A stretch of DNA of 64,000 bases from Roseiconus nitratireducens. Its GTDB lineage: Bacteria; Planctomycetota; Planctomycetia; Pirellulales; Pirellulaceae. Made by a program: the position numbers and the translations under genes. Location: the NCBI RefSeq assembly GCF_008629675.1, contig NZ_VWOX01000006.1:248001-312000 (forward strand), read 5' to 3'. Position 1 is the first letter of the stretch. Each line of letters begins with the position of its first letter. Positions 46,407-55,470 of the stretch are shown piece after piece. A model generated the notes under the pieces. The model saw only the letters and a list, made by a program, of their open reading frames with translations, was not told the DNA's origin and did not search any database.

Positions 46407-48599
46407 ATGAGCAATCAATCCGACGCAAAACGAACCGGCCGTTCCGATATCGATCAAGCGATGGTCGCCGCCATCGCCACCGAATTGGGGATCCCACCGC
46501 AGCGGATTCGGGTGGCTATCGAGCTGCTGCAATCGGGCAATACAGTTCCATTCATCGCCCGGTACCGCAAAGAAGCGACCGGCACCTTGGACGAGATTCA
46601 GTTGCGGGCAATCGAAGACGCGTTGGAGCGATTTGAGCTGCTACAGGCAAGGAAGCGGACCGTGTTGAAGTCGATCGACGGGCAAGGTTTGCTTACCGAT
46701 GCCCTCCGACAACAGATCCAGCAGTGCGGCGACATGGCCTCGCTGGAATTGATCTACCTGCCTTTCAAGCCGAAACGTCGGACGCGTGCCGAAATCGCCC
46801 GCCAACGCGGGCTGCAGCCACTCGCCGACCAGCTGATGGCCCAGCGGAGTCTCGGGCAGTCCAAGACGGCCACGCTGCAACCCTACGTGGACGCATCCGG
46901 CGACGTTCCGGACTGCCAAGCCGCGCTGGAGGGTGCGTTGGATATTGTTGCCGAACAGTGGTCGGAAGATCCGCCGACCCGCAAGTGGCTGGTCGACCAG
47001 GCATTCAAGTTCGGAAAACTGACATCGAAAGTCAAACGTGGGAAGAAAGACGAAACGTCAGCCGACAAGTTCGAACAGTATTTCGACCGCACTGAATCGG
47101 TCAAACGTGTGCCGGGGCACCGGGTGTTGGCGATGATGCGCGGCGTTTCCGAAGGCGTGCTGCGTGTCCAATTGCATTTCGACGGAACACGAGAACTGGA
47201 CGAACTGACGCGGCGCCTGGTTCAGAATCGTCAATTCGAATTTGCCTCGGAGTTGCGGGCATGCGTGCAGGACTGCTACCAACGGTTGCTGATTCCCGCG
47301 ACCGAATCGACCATCCTGCAACAGCTGAAGGAGCAAGCCGACGAGGAAGCGATTGAGGTGTTTGGAAAGAATCTCCGCGAGTTGTTGATGTCGCCTCCAG
47401 CGGGACCTCGCGTCACCTTGGGAGTGGACCCGGGCTTTCGAACCGGTTGTAAGTTGGCCGTGGTGGACAAGACTGGGCGGTTCCTGGATCACGCAACCGT
47501 TTTTCCGACGCCGCCGCGAAATGACACCGATGCCGCGGGTCGAACGCTGATCGGGTTGATTCAAAAGCACGGCGTCGAATTGATCGCCATCGGCAATGGG
47601 ACGGCTTCACGAGAAACCGAATCGTTTGTGCGAACGTTGGTCCGTGAGAACGATTTGAGCGTAACCTCCGTGATGGTTAGCGAATCGGGGGCATCGATCT
47701 ATTCCGCCAGTGATCTGGCCGTCAAGGAATTCCCAAATCTGGATCTCACCGTCCGCGGTGCGATCAGCATCGCTCGGCGGCTACAGGATCCCTTGGCCGA
47801 ATTGGTGAAAACCGACCCGAAGTCCATCGGCGTGGGTCAGTACCAACACGACGTCAATCAGCCGCGGCTTCGCAAGTGCCTGGACCGCGTGGTCGAATCG
47901 TGCGTCAACACCGTCGGCGTGGACCTGAACACGGCCAGCGCGCCGCTGCTTTCGTACGTTGCGGGAATCGGGCCCAAATTGGCCGAACGCATTGTCAACT
48001 ATCGTGACAGCCACGGTCGCTTTGCCAGCCGCACAGATCTGACGTCCGTACCGACGCTTGGCAAAAAGGCGTTCGAACAAGCCGCCGGTTTCTTACGCAT
48101 TCGCGGCGGTGCTCAACCGCTGGACGATTCGGCGGTGCACCCCGAATGCTATCGGGTCGTGCAACACATGGCTCAACGACTGGGCCGTGACGTGAACTCG
48201 CTGCTGGGGAACCCGGCTCTAACGCAAACGCTCAGTCCTGAGGAATTTGTGGAGGGGGAGGTCGGATTGCCAACGGTGCGCGACATTTTGGCGGAGTTGG
48301 CCAAACCCGGGCGAGATCCTCGCAGCGAGTTTCGGGCGGTCAAATTCAGCGAGACGGTCAACGCGTTTGAGGACGTGACCGCCGGGATGGTGTTGGAGGG
48401 TCAGGTCACCAACGTCACGCACTTCGGAGCCTTCGTGGACGTGGGCGTCCATCAAGATGGGCTCGTGCATGTTTCGCAACTGGCTGATCGCTTTGTGTCC
48501 GACCCCAGCGAAATCGTGACCGTGGGTGACGTCGTCCGAGTGAAGGTACTGGAGGTTGACGCGGCTCGAAAACGAATTTCGCTGACGTTGAAATTCTGA
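46407..48599 (+). CDS. tex: Tex-family RNA-binding transcription accessory protein
   Basis: 730 residues from ATG 46407. N-terminal helical Tex domain with IELLQSGNTVPFIARYRKEATGTLDE; YqgF/RNase H-like domain near 330-460 (LGVDPGFRTGCKLAVVD); HhH near 495-560 (TASAPLLSYVAGIGPKLAERIVNYR); C-terminal S1 domain near 650-725 (GAFVDVGVHQDGLVHVSQL). Full length for the family. Tex binds RNA polymerase-associated or single-stranded RNA and is broadly conserved. The promoter seems to give a leaderless message. Confidence 0.95.
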   Translation: MSNQSDAKRTGRSDIDQAMVAAIATELGIPPQRIRVAIELLQSGNTVPFIARYRKEATGTLDEIQLRAIEDALERFELLQARKRTVLKSIDGQGLLTDALRQQIQQCGDMASLELIYLPFKPKRRTRAEIARQRGLQPLADQLMAQRSLGQSKTATLQPYVDASGDVPDCQAALEGALDIVAEQWSEDPPTRKWLVDQAFKFGKLTSKVKRGKKDETSADKFEQYFDRTESVKRVPGHRVLAMMRGVSEGVLRVQLHFDGTRELDELTRRLVQNRQFEFASELRACVQDCYQRLLIPATESTILQQLKEQADEEAIEVFGKNLRELLMSPPAGPRVTLGVDPGFRTGCKLAVVDKTGRFLDHATVFPTPPRNDTDAAGRTLIGLIQKHGVELIAIGNGTASRETESFVRTLVRENDLSVTSVMVSESGASIYSASDLAVKEFPNLDLTVRGAISIARRLQDPLAELVKTDPKSIGVGQYQHDVNQPRLRKCLDRVVESCVNTVGVDLNTASAPLLSYVAGIGPKLAERIVNYRDSHGRFASRTDLTSVPTLGKKAFEQAAGFLRIRGGAQPLDDSAVHPECYRVVQHMAQRLGRDVNSLLGNPALTQTLSPEEFVEGEVGLPTVRDILAELAKPGRDPRSEFRAVKFSETVNAFEDVTAGMVLEGQVTNVTHFGAFVDVGVHQDGLVHVSQLADRFVSDPSEIVTVGDVVRVKVLEVDAARKRISLTLKF

Positions 48600-48618
48600 T
48601 GCTGATGTTCCTGACGTC

Positions 48619-48653
48619 GGCATTCCGCACCATTCCTGGTGTGAACGAATGCC
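48619..48653. terminator. hairpin after tex
   Basis: GGCATTC (48619-48625) with GAATGCC (48647-48653), and inner CACCA-TTCC-TGGTG (48628-48641). It is 20 bp after the tex stop. No T-tract. Confidence 0.5.
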
Positions 48654-48811
48654 AACTTGCCATTCATCAATAGACGCTGCACGCGTACCGATCACCATCG
48701 AACCCATTTTGCGCCGCCACGGGCTCGGCTGCCCGTGATACCATGGCTGTCCCAAATCCTCCCCGGACCAACCGGTCCTGATGCACCGCAGCACCGCCCA
48801 GGATACCACCG

Positions 48812-50641
48812 ATGCGACTCCCCCCTCTGTTCGTTCTCCTGATTGGATTGCTGGCAGTCAGCACCGGCGGCGATGCCAAAGCTGAAAGCCCCAACCTGTT
48901 GATCGTGACGGTCGACGACATGAGTTGCGATTCGGTCGGCGCATTCGGTTGCGAACTGGCCGAAACAACGCCGACCATTGATCGACTGGCCGCCGAAGGC
49001 CTGCGATACGAGCATGCCCACGTTCAAGTCGGCAACTGCTATCCATCTCGCAACGTGATGTTCTCCGGACGCTACCCGCACAACACGGGTGTGGAAGGAT
49101 TTTACCAGGTTCGCGATGCCGACTATCCGCACCTGGTGGACCTGATGAAACAGGCGGGCTACTTCGTTGCCATCCGCGGAAAGGTATCCCACTCGACCCC
49201 GTATCAGCCCTACGGCTGGGACGCTGACCTGACCGAAATTGATGGGCAGAAGCAGGACATGAAGAGCCCAGCTTCGTACTACCGGTCGACCAAACGTGGT
49301 ATTGACCTGGCACGTGAAGCGGGCAAGCCGTTCTGTTTGAACATCAACATCTCGGATCCGCACAAGCCGTTTTACGCGATGAACGGTCGCGGCCAGGTGG
49401 TTGCCGACAAGAACGTTCCGTCCCACGTTTTTACGGCAGACGAAGTGCCGATCCCGGGCTTCTTATTCGACCATCCGGATGTACGGCTGGAGCTTGCCCA
49501 TTACTACTCTTCGGTCCGCCGCGCCGACGACTGCGTCTCGCAGGTGCTTCGAGCGTTGGAGGAGTCGGGCCAGTCGGACGATACGGTGGTGATATTTCTT
49601 TCCGACCACGGTATGCCGCTGCCCTTCGCGAAAACCGCGCTGTGGAACCACAGCACCAAAACGCCTTGGATTGTTCGCTGGCCCGGCGTCGTCAAGCCGG
49701 GAACGGTGAACACAGAAGAGATGATCTCGGCGGTGGACCTGCTACCCACGCTGGTCGAAATCGTGGGCATCGATCCTCCCCAGGGATTCGATGGGCGTTC
49801 TTTTTATCCCACGTTACTGGGCAAGCCGCAGGATGGACGCGACATGGTTTACAAGGTCTACAACGAGAACGCCGGCGGAAACCGAAGTCCGATGCGTAGC
49901 GTGCAATCCAAACGCTTTGGATACCTGTTCAACCCCTGGTCCGACGGCAATCGCGTTTTCAAAACGGCAACGACGGGAACTTTGACTTATCGTGCGATGC
50001 AGAAAGTTGCTCAGTCCGATCCAGAAGTTGCCAAGCGACTGGAACTGTTCCGCCACGGGGTGCGCGAAGAGTTCTATGACTACCAGAACGATCCTGATGC
50101 GTTGCACAACTTGATCGACGATCCCAAGTACGCCGATCAACTCCGCCGCCATCGGCAGGCGATGCTGGAATTCATGCGGCAGTCGGACGACCCGATGTTG
50201 GAAGTGTTCCAGAACCGTGACGACGATGCATTTGTCAGTGCCTATGTGGATCGCGTGCAAGCAGAGTCGGACGCGCGTCGAAACCGGCGGCAACGTTCGC
50301 GACAGTCACCAAACCAGACCCGCCAAAACCCCAACCTGTTCCGATTGCAGTATCCCGAACAAGCCGTTCCCGGCCAGCGGTTCCTTGTCACGGTCGTGCA
50401 TCAGCTGCCCGAAAAACTGGGTGAGCAATCGTTTCACGTCACGCTGAAGGATGCCCAGGGCCGACGAATCGAACGCGTCGTCAAGACGGCGTCCGCCGAT
50501 GGCCGACTGGAAGTGCCCTTTCAGATTCCCGCGGACTACCGTGGCCAGGCGGTGTTTGTCGCGACGTTTGTCGGCGAAGATTATCCCACCAACTTGTTGC
50601 ACCGCAGTGAAGGCCCCGTCAGCGTGGATCCGGCGAAGTGA
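48812..50641 (+). CDS. exported sulfatase
   Basis: 609 residues from ATG 48812. A signal peptide precedes SPNLLIVTVDDMS with metal ligands D35/D36. The modification motif is C76-Y-P-S-R80 (NCYPSRNVMFSGRYPHN), so C76 would become formylglycine. SDHGMPLPFAKTALWNHSTKTPWIV contains the later Asp/His ligands. A C-terminal domain of about 120 residues follows an Arg/Gln-rich linker (RRNRRQRSRQSPNQ) and is beta-rich. Closest type: iduronate-2-sulfatase or choline-sulfatase-like planctomycete enzymes that desulfate polysaccharides. An FGE enzyme is needed; the FGE-type domain in the kinase here is unlikely to be it. Confidence 0.92.
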   Translation: MRLPPLFVLLIGLLAVSTGGDAKAESPNLLIVTVDDMSCDSVGAFGCELAETTPTIDRLAAEGLRYEHAHVQVGNCYPSRNVMFSGRYPHNTGVEGFYQVRDADYPHLVDLMKQAGYFVAIRGKVSHSTPYQPYGWDADLTEIDGQKQDMKSPASYYRSTKRGIDLAREAGKPFCLNINISDPHKPFYAMNGRGQVVADKNVPSHVFTADEVPIPGFLFDHPDVRLELAHYYSSVRRADDCVSQVLRALEESGQSDDTVVIFLSDHGMPLPFAKTALWNHSTKTPWIVRWPGVVKPGTVNTEEMISAVDLLPTLVEIVGIDPPQGFDGRSFYPTLLGKPQDGRDMVYKVYNENAGGNRSPMRSVQSKRFGYLFNPWSDGNRVFKTATTGTLTYRAMQKVAQSDPEVAKRLELFRHGVREEFYDYQNDPDALHNLIDDPKYADQLRRHRQAMLEFMRQSDDPMLEVFQNRDDDAFVSAYVDRVQAESDARRNRRQRSRQSPNQTRQNPNLFRLQYPEQAVPGQRFLVTVVHQLPEKLGEQSFHVTLKDAQGRRIERVVKTASADGRLEVPFQIPADYRGQAVFVATFVGEDYPTNLLHRSEGPVSVDPAK

Positions 50642-50790
50642 TCCAGCGATCGACCGTCACTCGACCGCCCCAATCGCAACCGGCAGAACGACCGCGTGAA
50701 CGGTTCTCGGGCGGTCCCCCCAAAAGTTCACGACGTCTGATACCTTTTCGCGAGCCAATGTCGCCGTTGAACCGAACCAGGAGCTTCTCC

Positions 50791-52044
50791 ATGCGTTTTG
50801 TCTGGACCATCTTTCTGGCGTTGTTGGGAACCTGCTGCTTCGCCGAGGACTGGCCAGGCTGGCGCGGACCGCGGGGCGACGGCACCAGTCAGGAAACGCA
50901 GGTGCCGACGGTTTGGGATGGCCAGGCGGGAACAAATATTCGTTGGAAGTCGGCCATCCCGGGGACCGGTTTTTCCTCCCCGGTCGTCATCGGAGACGTG
51001 GTTTTCTTGACCGCCTGTGACCCATCGTCCAATCAGCGTTTGCTGCATTGCGTGGACCGTCGAAACGGCAGCATCCGGTGGACACGCGTCGTCATCGAGG
51101 CGCCACTGGAGGGCATGCACAAACTCAACAGCCGAGCCTCCGGGACGCCCGCCGCGGACGAACAGGCAGTCTTCGTCACCTTCTTTCGGACCGACGACGG
51201 GAGCGGAGAACGAGGCGTTCCGGGAGAAATGGTTGTCGCCTGCTACGATCATGACGGCCAGCAACAATGGATCAAGACCGTCGGAACGTTCGCCAGCATT
51301 CATGGCTTTTGCACAAGCCCTGTCCTGTTCCGAAATGAGGTGATCGTCAACGGAGATCATGACGGCCAGTCGTATTTGGCGGCTTTGAATCGGCACACCG
51401 GGGAATTGCTGTGGAAAACGCCGCGGGTCCATCAAACACGCAGCTACGTCACCCCTCTGCTTCGCGAAGTCGACGGGAAGATGCAGTTGATCCTGAGCGG
51501 CAGTCAGCGTGTTGCCGGATTTGATCCGGTCGATGGCCGTAGGCTGTGGTGGATCGAAGGACCGACCGAACAGTTCGTCGCTTCGATGGTCGACGACGGC
51601 GACTGTTTTTATCTGACGGCCGGTTTTCCAACTTACCACGTCATGGCGATCCGTCCCGGAGGCGAAGGCGACGTCACCGAGTCACACGTGAAATGGCACG
51701 TCAATGACGCCAAGAGCTACGTGCCCTCGCCGGTCGTCGTCGATGGGCTGCTGTTTGTCGCCGACGACCGCGGCATTGCCCATTGTTTCGACACATCCAC
51801 CGGAGAACGACTGTGGCGCGAACGATTGGGACGTCACTTCAGCGCGTCGCTCGTTGCTGCCGCGGGACGGGTCTACTTCACGTCCGATGACGGAGAAACC
51901 ACTGTGATGCGAGCGTCCCGTGAGCCGGAAGTCGTTGCCGTCAACGAATTGGGGGAATCCGTTTTCGCCTCGCCGGCAATCTCCGAAGGCGATCTTTTCG
52001 TTCGCACGCGCGAACACCTGTTTTGTATCCGGACGAATCCGTAA
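50791..52044 (+). CDS. exported PQQ-like beta-propeller protein
   Basis: 417 residues from ATG 50791, chosen because AGGAG lies 7 bp upstream and the chain opens with a signal peptide (MRFVWTIFLALLGTCCFA). The frame reaches back to 50638 without such features. EDWPGWRGPRGDGTSQE begins the mature part, typical of planctomycete PQQ-like propellers. Repeats contain W-x-x blades such as GSIRWTRV, GELLWKTPRV and GERLWRERLGRHF. No PQQ dehydrogenase ligands were identified, so a binding or scaffold role (BamB/outer-membrane-like) is as likely as an enzyme. It follows the sulfatase by 149 bp on the same strand. Confidence 0.85.
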   Translation: MRFVWTIFLALLGTCCFAEDWPGWRGPRGDGTSQETQVPTVWDGQAGTNIRWKSAIPGTGFSSPVVIGDVVFLTACDPSSNQRLLHCVDRRNGSIRWTRVVIEAPLEGMHKLNSRASGTPAADEQAVFVTFFRTDDGSGERGVPGEMVVACYDHDGQQQWIKTVGTFASIHGFCTSPVLFRNEVIVNGDHDGQSYLAALNRHTGELLWKTPRVHQTRSYVTPLLREVDGKMQLILSGSQRVAGFDPVDGRRLWWIEGPTEQFVASMVDDGDCFYLTAGFPTYHVMAIRPGGEGDVTESHVKWHVNDAKSYVPSPVVVDGLLFVADDRGIAHCFDTSTGERLWRERLGRHFSASLVAAAGRVYFTSDDGETTVMRASREPEVVAVNELGESVFASPAISEGDLFVRTREHLFCIRTNP

Positions 52045-52104
52045 ACCAGCCGCCAGCGATCGCAGGCGCAGTCGACGAGAGGCATGCTACGGGAGAAAAA
52101 AAGA

Positions 52105-52136
52105 GTAGGGCTGCAGGCATGCACAGCATGCCCTAC
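52105..52136. repeat. hairpin element after the PQQ-like gene
   Basis: GTAGGGC (52105-52111) pairs with GCCCTAC (52130-52136); GGCATG/CATGCC inside gives an alternative stem. It is followed at once by the GCCA-loop hairpin copy 3. Together they fill the 195-bp convergent gap and may terminate transcription. Confidence 0.5.
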
Positions 52137-52154
52137 GGGAGCAAAAAACGAGTA

Positions 52155-52176
52155 GCGACGCTCGCCAGAGCGTCGC
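52155..52176. repeat. GCCA-loop hairpin repeat, copy 3
   Basis: GCGACGCTC-GCCA-GAGCGTCGC, a 9-bp perfect stem, preceded by GTA. The stem differs from copy 1 by paired changes (CCA/TGG to CGA/TCG), keeping pairing intact. Confidence 0.65.
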
Positions 52177-52239
52177 TTTCCACCGCGATCGCGATGGTAG
52201 CCACGGGTTTTGCGAGCTTTCAGACAGAGCCTCGACGGA

Positions 52240-53325
52240 TCAGGCCGCTTTGCGGGTTCGTGAGGGGGCGTCGATGCGGGGCCGAACCGAGGCCAACGGG
52301 CCGATTTCGCTTGGCGTCGCGTCGCCGTACCACTGGCGATGTTTGATCGAGTCCAGAATCGCTTCCGCGATGGTCACCGCACGAGCTCCGTCGGCTCCAC
52401 TGACCGTGGGCAGCATCCCGGACTGGATGCTGATCACGAAATCATGCAGTTCATCCAGGATCGCGTTGCGTGGTTCCAGCTCGCGGGTTTCGATTCCCAA
52501 GTGGTCTCGGAACAACTCGTCGGCATACTGCAGCGGATTGTCCGTGGCAACTTCCAGGTCAAACGTGCGCTCGACCAACGAGGTGCTCGGTCGAACGGTG
52601 TGCAATGCGGGACCGGAGAAATCGATCTCGGCGAATCCGTTGGATCCAAACACCTGCATGCTGCGGGCGGGCGTGGGGCTGATCCGAGACGCCTTCAAGT
52701 TGGCGACCAAACCGCATTCAAATTCGACCCGGGCTTCCGCCAAATCTTCGTGGTCGCTGACCACCGCCAAACCACTGGCGGCGACGTGTCGCACCGGTGC
52801 TTCGGTCATCGAACAAACAAGGTCGATGTCATGAATCATCAGATCCATGACCACCCCGACGTCCAGGCATCGTCCCGGAAACCGCGAGGCCCGAACGGCT
52901 TCGACATATTTCGTATCGACGGACAGTTGTTCCAACGAGGTGAACGCCGGATTGAAGCGTTCGACATGCCCGACCTGCAGCGTCAGCCGACGTGCCGAGG
53001 CAAGCATGGCCAGTTTATTCGCGTCGGCAGCCGTGGTGGCTAACGGCTTTTCAACCAACAAATGTTTACCAGACTTCAGCAAGTCCGTGGCGATCTCCGC
53101 GTGCGCGTCGGTGGGAGCGGCGATGATCGCGGCATCGACCTGGTCGATCAATTCGCGGTAATCGGCCACGGTCGGCACGCCAAACAGCTTTCGGGCGTTC
53201 TGGCGAGCCGATTCGATCGGATCACTGATCCCGACCAATTCGGCCCCGTCGACACTGGAGAGCAGTTTTGCGTGGATCCGCCCCAGATGGCCGGCTCCGA
53301 TGACGGCAACTCGCAATCGGGTCAT
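52240..53325 (-). CDS. cytoplasmic Gfo/Idh/MocA oxidoreductase linked to lipid A genes
   Basis: 361 residues from ATG 53325, which overlaps the lpxA stop (ATGA). Rossmann fold VAVIGAGHLGRIHAKLL, IIAAPTDAHAEIA, conserved EKP in LLVEKPLATT and GHVERFNPA. No signal peptide, unlike the other family member here. Location directly after lpxA, with lpxC just upstream, points to sugar-nucleotide chemistry. GnnA, a UDP-GlcNAc C3 dehydrogenase needed for lipid A with 2,3-diamino glucose, belongs to this family; that identity is inference. Confidence 0.88.
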   Translation of the reverse strand: MTRLRVAVIGAGHLGRIHAKLLSSVDGAELVGISDPIESARQNARKLFGVPTVADYRELIDQVDAAIIAAPTDAHAEIATDLLKSGKHLLVEKPLATTAADANKLAMLASARRLTLQVGHVERFNPAFTSLEQLSVDTKYVEAVRASRFPGRCLDVGVVMDLMIHDIDLVCSMTEAPVRHVAASGLAVVSDHEDLAEARVEFECGLVANLKASRISPTPARSMQVFGSNGFAEIDFSGPALHTVRPSTSLVERTFDLEVATDNPLQYADELFRDHLGIETRELEPRNAILDELHDFVISIQSGMLPTVSGADGARAVTIAEAILDSIKHRQWYGDATPSEIGPLASVRPRIDAPSRTRKAA

Positions 53326-54134
53326 GCTGCTTTCTTGCTCCGTTGATCTTGGCCACGTCCGTGCCGCCCACTGCAGGAACGATCGACGCAGTCGAACAGG
53401 TGTTTGAGCACGGGGCGAATCGGCCCCTTGCTGAAAACGGTCTCGCGAGCCTTCTCGACTCCCACGCGGGCCCGATACAAAAGTTTGAAGGCTTGGACCA
53501 ATACGGCGATGTCTTCCGAAGTGTATCCGTGCCGCTTCAATCCGATCGTGTTGATCGCCCGCGGCTTGGTCGGCTGACCGTCGACAATCGTGTAGGGCGG
53601 GACGTCGTGAAGCACGCGGCTCATCGCACTGACAAAGCTCAGTTGACCGACCGTGGCGAAATGAGAGACTCCCACTCCGCCCGCGATGGTCACATCGTTG
53701 CCAACGCGAACGTGTCCGCCGAGCATTCCGTTGTTGGCGATCACAATTCGATCACCGACCTTGCAATCATGGGCGACGTGGGTTCCCGCCATGAAAAAGT
53801 TGTTGTTGCCGATTTCCGTCACACCGTCTTCTTTCTCGGTCGCCCGGTTGACGGTGCAGTGTTCGCGAAAAATGTTGTTGTCGCCGATCAGGACTTGGGT
53901 CGGCGTGTTCTTGTAACTGGTGTCCTGCGGATGGCCACCGATGACGCTTCCCTGGAAGATGTGGTTTCGCTCTCCAATGGTGCAATGTCCGGTCACCACG
54001 ACATGCTCTTCGATGACCGTTCCGTCGCCGATCTTGGCGTCCGGCCCGATGACGGAAAAGTTGCCGATTCGGACGCCCGTTCCCAATTGGGCACGCGGAT
54101 CAACAACGGCGGTTTGAGCGATCACAACACTCAT
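53322..54134 (-). CDS. lpxA: UDP-N-acetylglucosamine O-acyltransferase
   Basis: 270 residues from ATG 54134. Left-handed beta-helix hexapeptide repeats run through most of the chain (IGNFSVIGPDAKIGDGTVI). GGHPQDTSY, NIFREHCTVNRAT and the catalytic His H122 in THVAHDCKVGD are specific to LpxA. Length is normal, with a basic C-terminal tail (HGRGQDQRSKKAA). It adds an acyl chain to UDP-GlcNAc from acyl-ACP, the first step of lipid A synthesis. It is the middle of the lpxC-lpxA-Gfo/Idh gene order and overlaps the last by 4 bp. Confidence 0.93.
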   Translation of the reverse strand: MSVVIAQTAVVDPRAQLGTGVRIGNFSVIGPDAKIGDGTVIEEHVVVTGHCTIGERNHIFQGSVIGGHPQDTSYKNTPTQVLIGDNNIFREHCTVNRATEKEDGVTEIGNNNFFMAGTHVAHDCKVGDRIVIANNGMLGGHVRVGNDVTIAGGVGVSHFATVGQLSFVSAMSRVLHDVPPYTIVDGQPTKPRAINTIGLKRHGYTSEDIAVLVQAFKLLYRARVGVEKARETVFSKGPIRPVLKHLFDCVDRSCSGRHGRGQDQRSKKAA

Positions 54135-54142
54135 GGCAAAAC

Positions 54143-54148
54143 AATCTA
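54143..54148 (-). promoter_or_regulatory. -10-like box 8 bp before lpxA start
   Basis: On the minus strand TAGATT ends 8 bp before the lpxA ATG at 54134, as for tex. This would give a leaderless lpxA message. No good -35 box is seen, so it is weak. Confidence 0.35.
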
Positions 54149-54311
54149 CGTGTGGAGAAACGGTCGTGAGTTTGGAATGGGGGGCGAGTCGTCGTAGACC
54201 GCCGCACCTTAGTCAATCCCGGCGTTCGGAATCGAGAGGAATCGAAGTCGTTTTCATTGGTGGCGGGTGGCAGGTGGTGGGATGGGAACCATTCATGATC
54301 CGCAGTCGGAC

Positions 54312-55301
54312 TCAGGCGGCCGGACGCCGGCTGACCGATCCGTCGCGACTGTTGCGCGATTGGCTTTGCAGCGCCAACTGATAAAGCGCTTCAGCCATTT
54401 TTCCGTTCAATCGGTGGCCGCCGCGGTGCGAGACGAACTTTCCGACCAGCTCGACTCCGGCCAGGGCCAGGTCACCAACCAGATCCAAGGCTTTGTGCCG
54501 CGCACATTCATTGGGGTAACGCAGTTGGTTGTCGATCGGGCCGGCATCACCGAACACCAGCAGGTCTCTGTAGGAAACGTGCTGGGCGACACCCTGAGAA
54601 CGCAACATTTCCGCCTGATCTTCGGTCACGAAGGTTCGTGCCTCGGAAACGTCACGTACAAATCGGTGGGGTGTGCACGCAAAGGCATAACTTTGATTGG
54701 GGATCGCACACGCGTGGTCGAACACCAGCTGGTATCCGTACTGGCTGACGCCGGAGGTCGCCGGGGAAGCCGTCAACCAAGCGGCGCCGTCGTGCAGCGT
54801 GATCAATTGCTCGATCACCAGACGCGGCCGCTCGGCCGCCTGAATCACCAGCCCGGCACCCGAAATCGCCTGGACGTAAGCAAAGCTGCTTCCGTCCAAC
54901 CCCGGCAACTCTTCCCCGTCGACTTCCACGATGCAGTTGTCGATTTCCATGGCGTAGAGCGCCGCCATCAGATGCTCGACCATCTGAAAACGGGCTTCGC
55001 CATCGGCAAGGTTGGTTCTCATCTTGGCGTCCGTCCGGTGGCGGACATGAGCGACGCAAGACGGTCGACCGGGAAGATCGCTTCGGACCAATCGCACCCC
55101 CGAGTTCTTCTCGGCGGGACGCATCACGACACGGGTCTGTCTGGAGGACCAGTACCCGGTGCCAACGACTTCGCAATCCGAAGCGAGGGTATGTTGATTT
55201 CGCGAAATGATCACGTCCGGCCTCCCTGCCGAAAGGGTCGGCGATACCAAGTGACGGACATCCGTGTCCGTTGAAGCTTGACCTGCCACGTCCTGACGCA
55301 T
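54312..55301 (-). CDS. lpxC: UDP-3-O-acyl-N-acetylglucosamine deacetylase
   Basis: 329 residues from ATG 55301 (GTG 55325 is open but not supported). Zn2+ site and active residues are visible: E109-H110 in VEHLMAALYAME, H269 and D273 in HKALDLVGDLAL, and catalytic H292 in SHRGGH (or H296). LPGLDGSS is conserved too. The N-terminus (about 1-30) is longer than in E. coli. It is not fused to FabZ. The enzyme removes the acetyl group from UDP-acyl-GlcNAc, the committed step of lipid A synthesis. It lies 177 bp before lpxA. Confidence 0.92.
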   Translation of the reverse strand: MRQDVAGQASTDTDVRHLVSPTLSAGRPDVIISRNQHTLASDCEVVGTGYWSSRQTRVVMRPAEKNSGVRLVRSDLPGRPSCVAHVRHRTDAKMRTNLADGEARFQMVEHLMAALYAMEIDNCIVEVDGEELPGLDGSSFAYVQAISGAGLVIQAAERPRLVIEQLITLHDGAAWLTASPATSGVSQYGYQLVFDHACAIPNQSYAFACTPHRFVRDVSEARTFVTEDQAEMLRSQGVAQHVSYRDLLVFGDAGPIDNQLRYPNECARHKALDLVGDLALAGVELVGKFVSHRGGHRLNGKMAEALYQLALQSQSRNSRDGSVSRRPAA

Positions 55302-55470
55302 CCGAAGCGAACCGACGATTGTCACGCTGGCGCGTCCGATCGCCGCCGTTTGGCGGACGCCTCGGAAACGACAACCGCTGCGTCAAGACACATTCGCCGC
55401 GTTGGAATCACGCCCCGCGCCCCCGCTCCGGATCGACCGTTGCGAGGGGCCTGCCCGCGAACCGCGCGAA

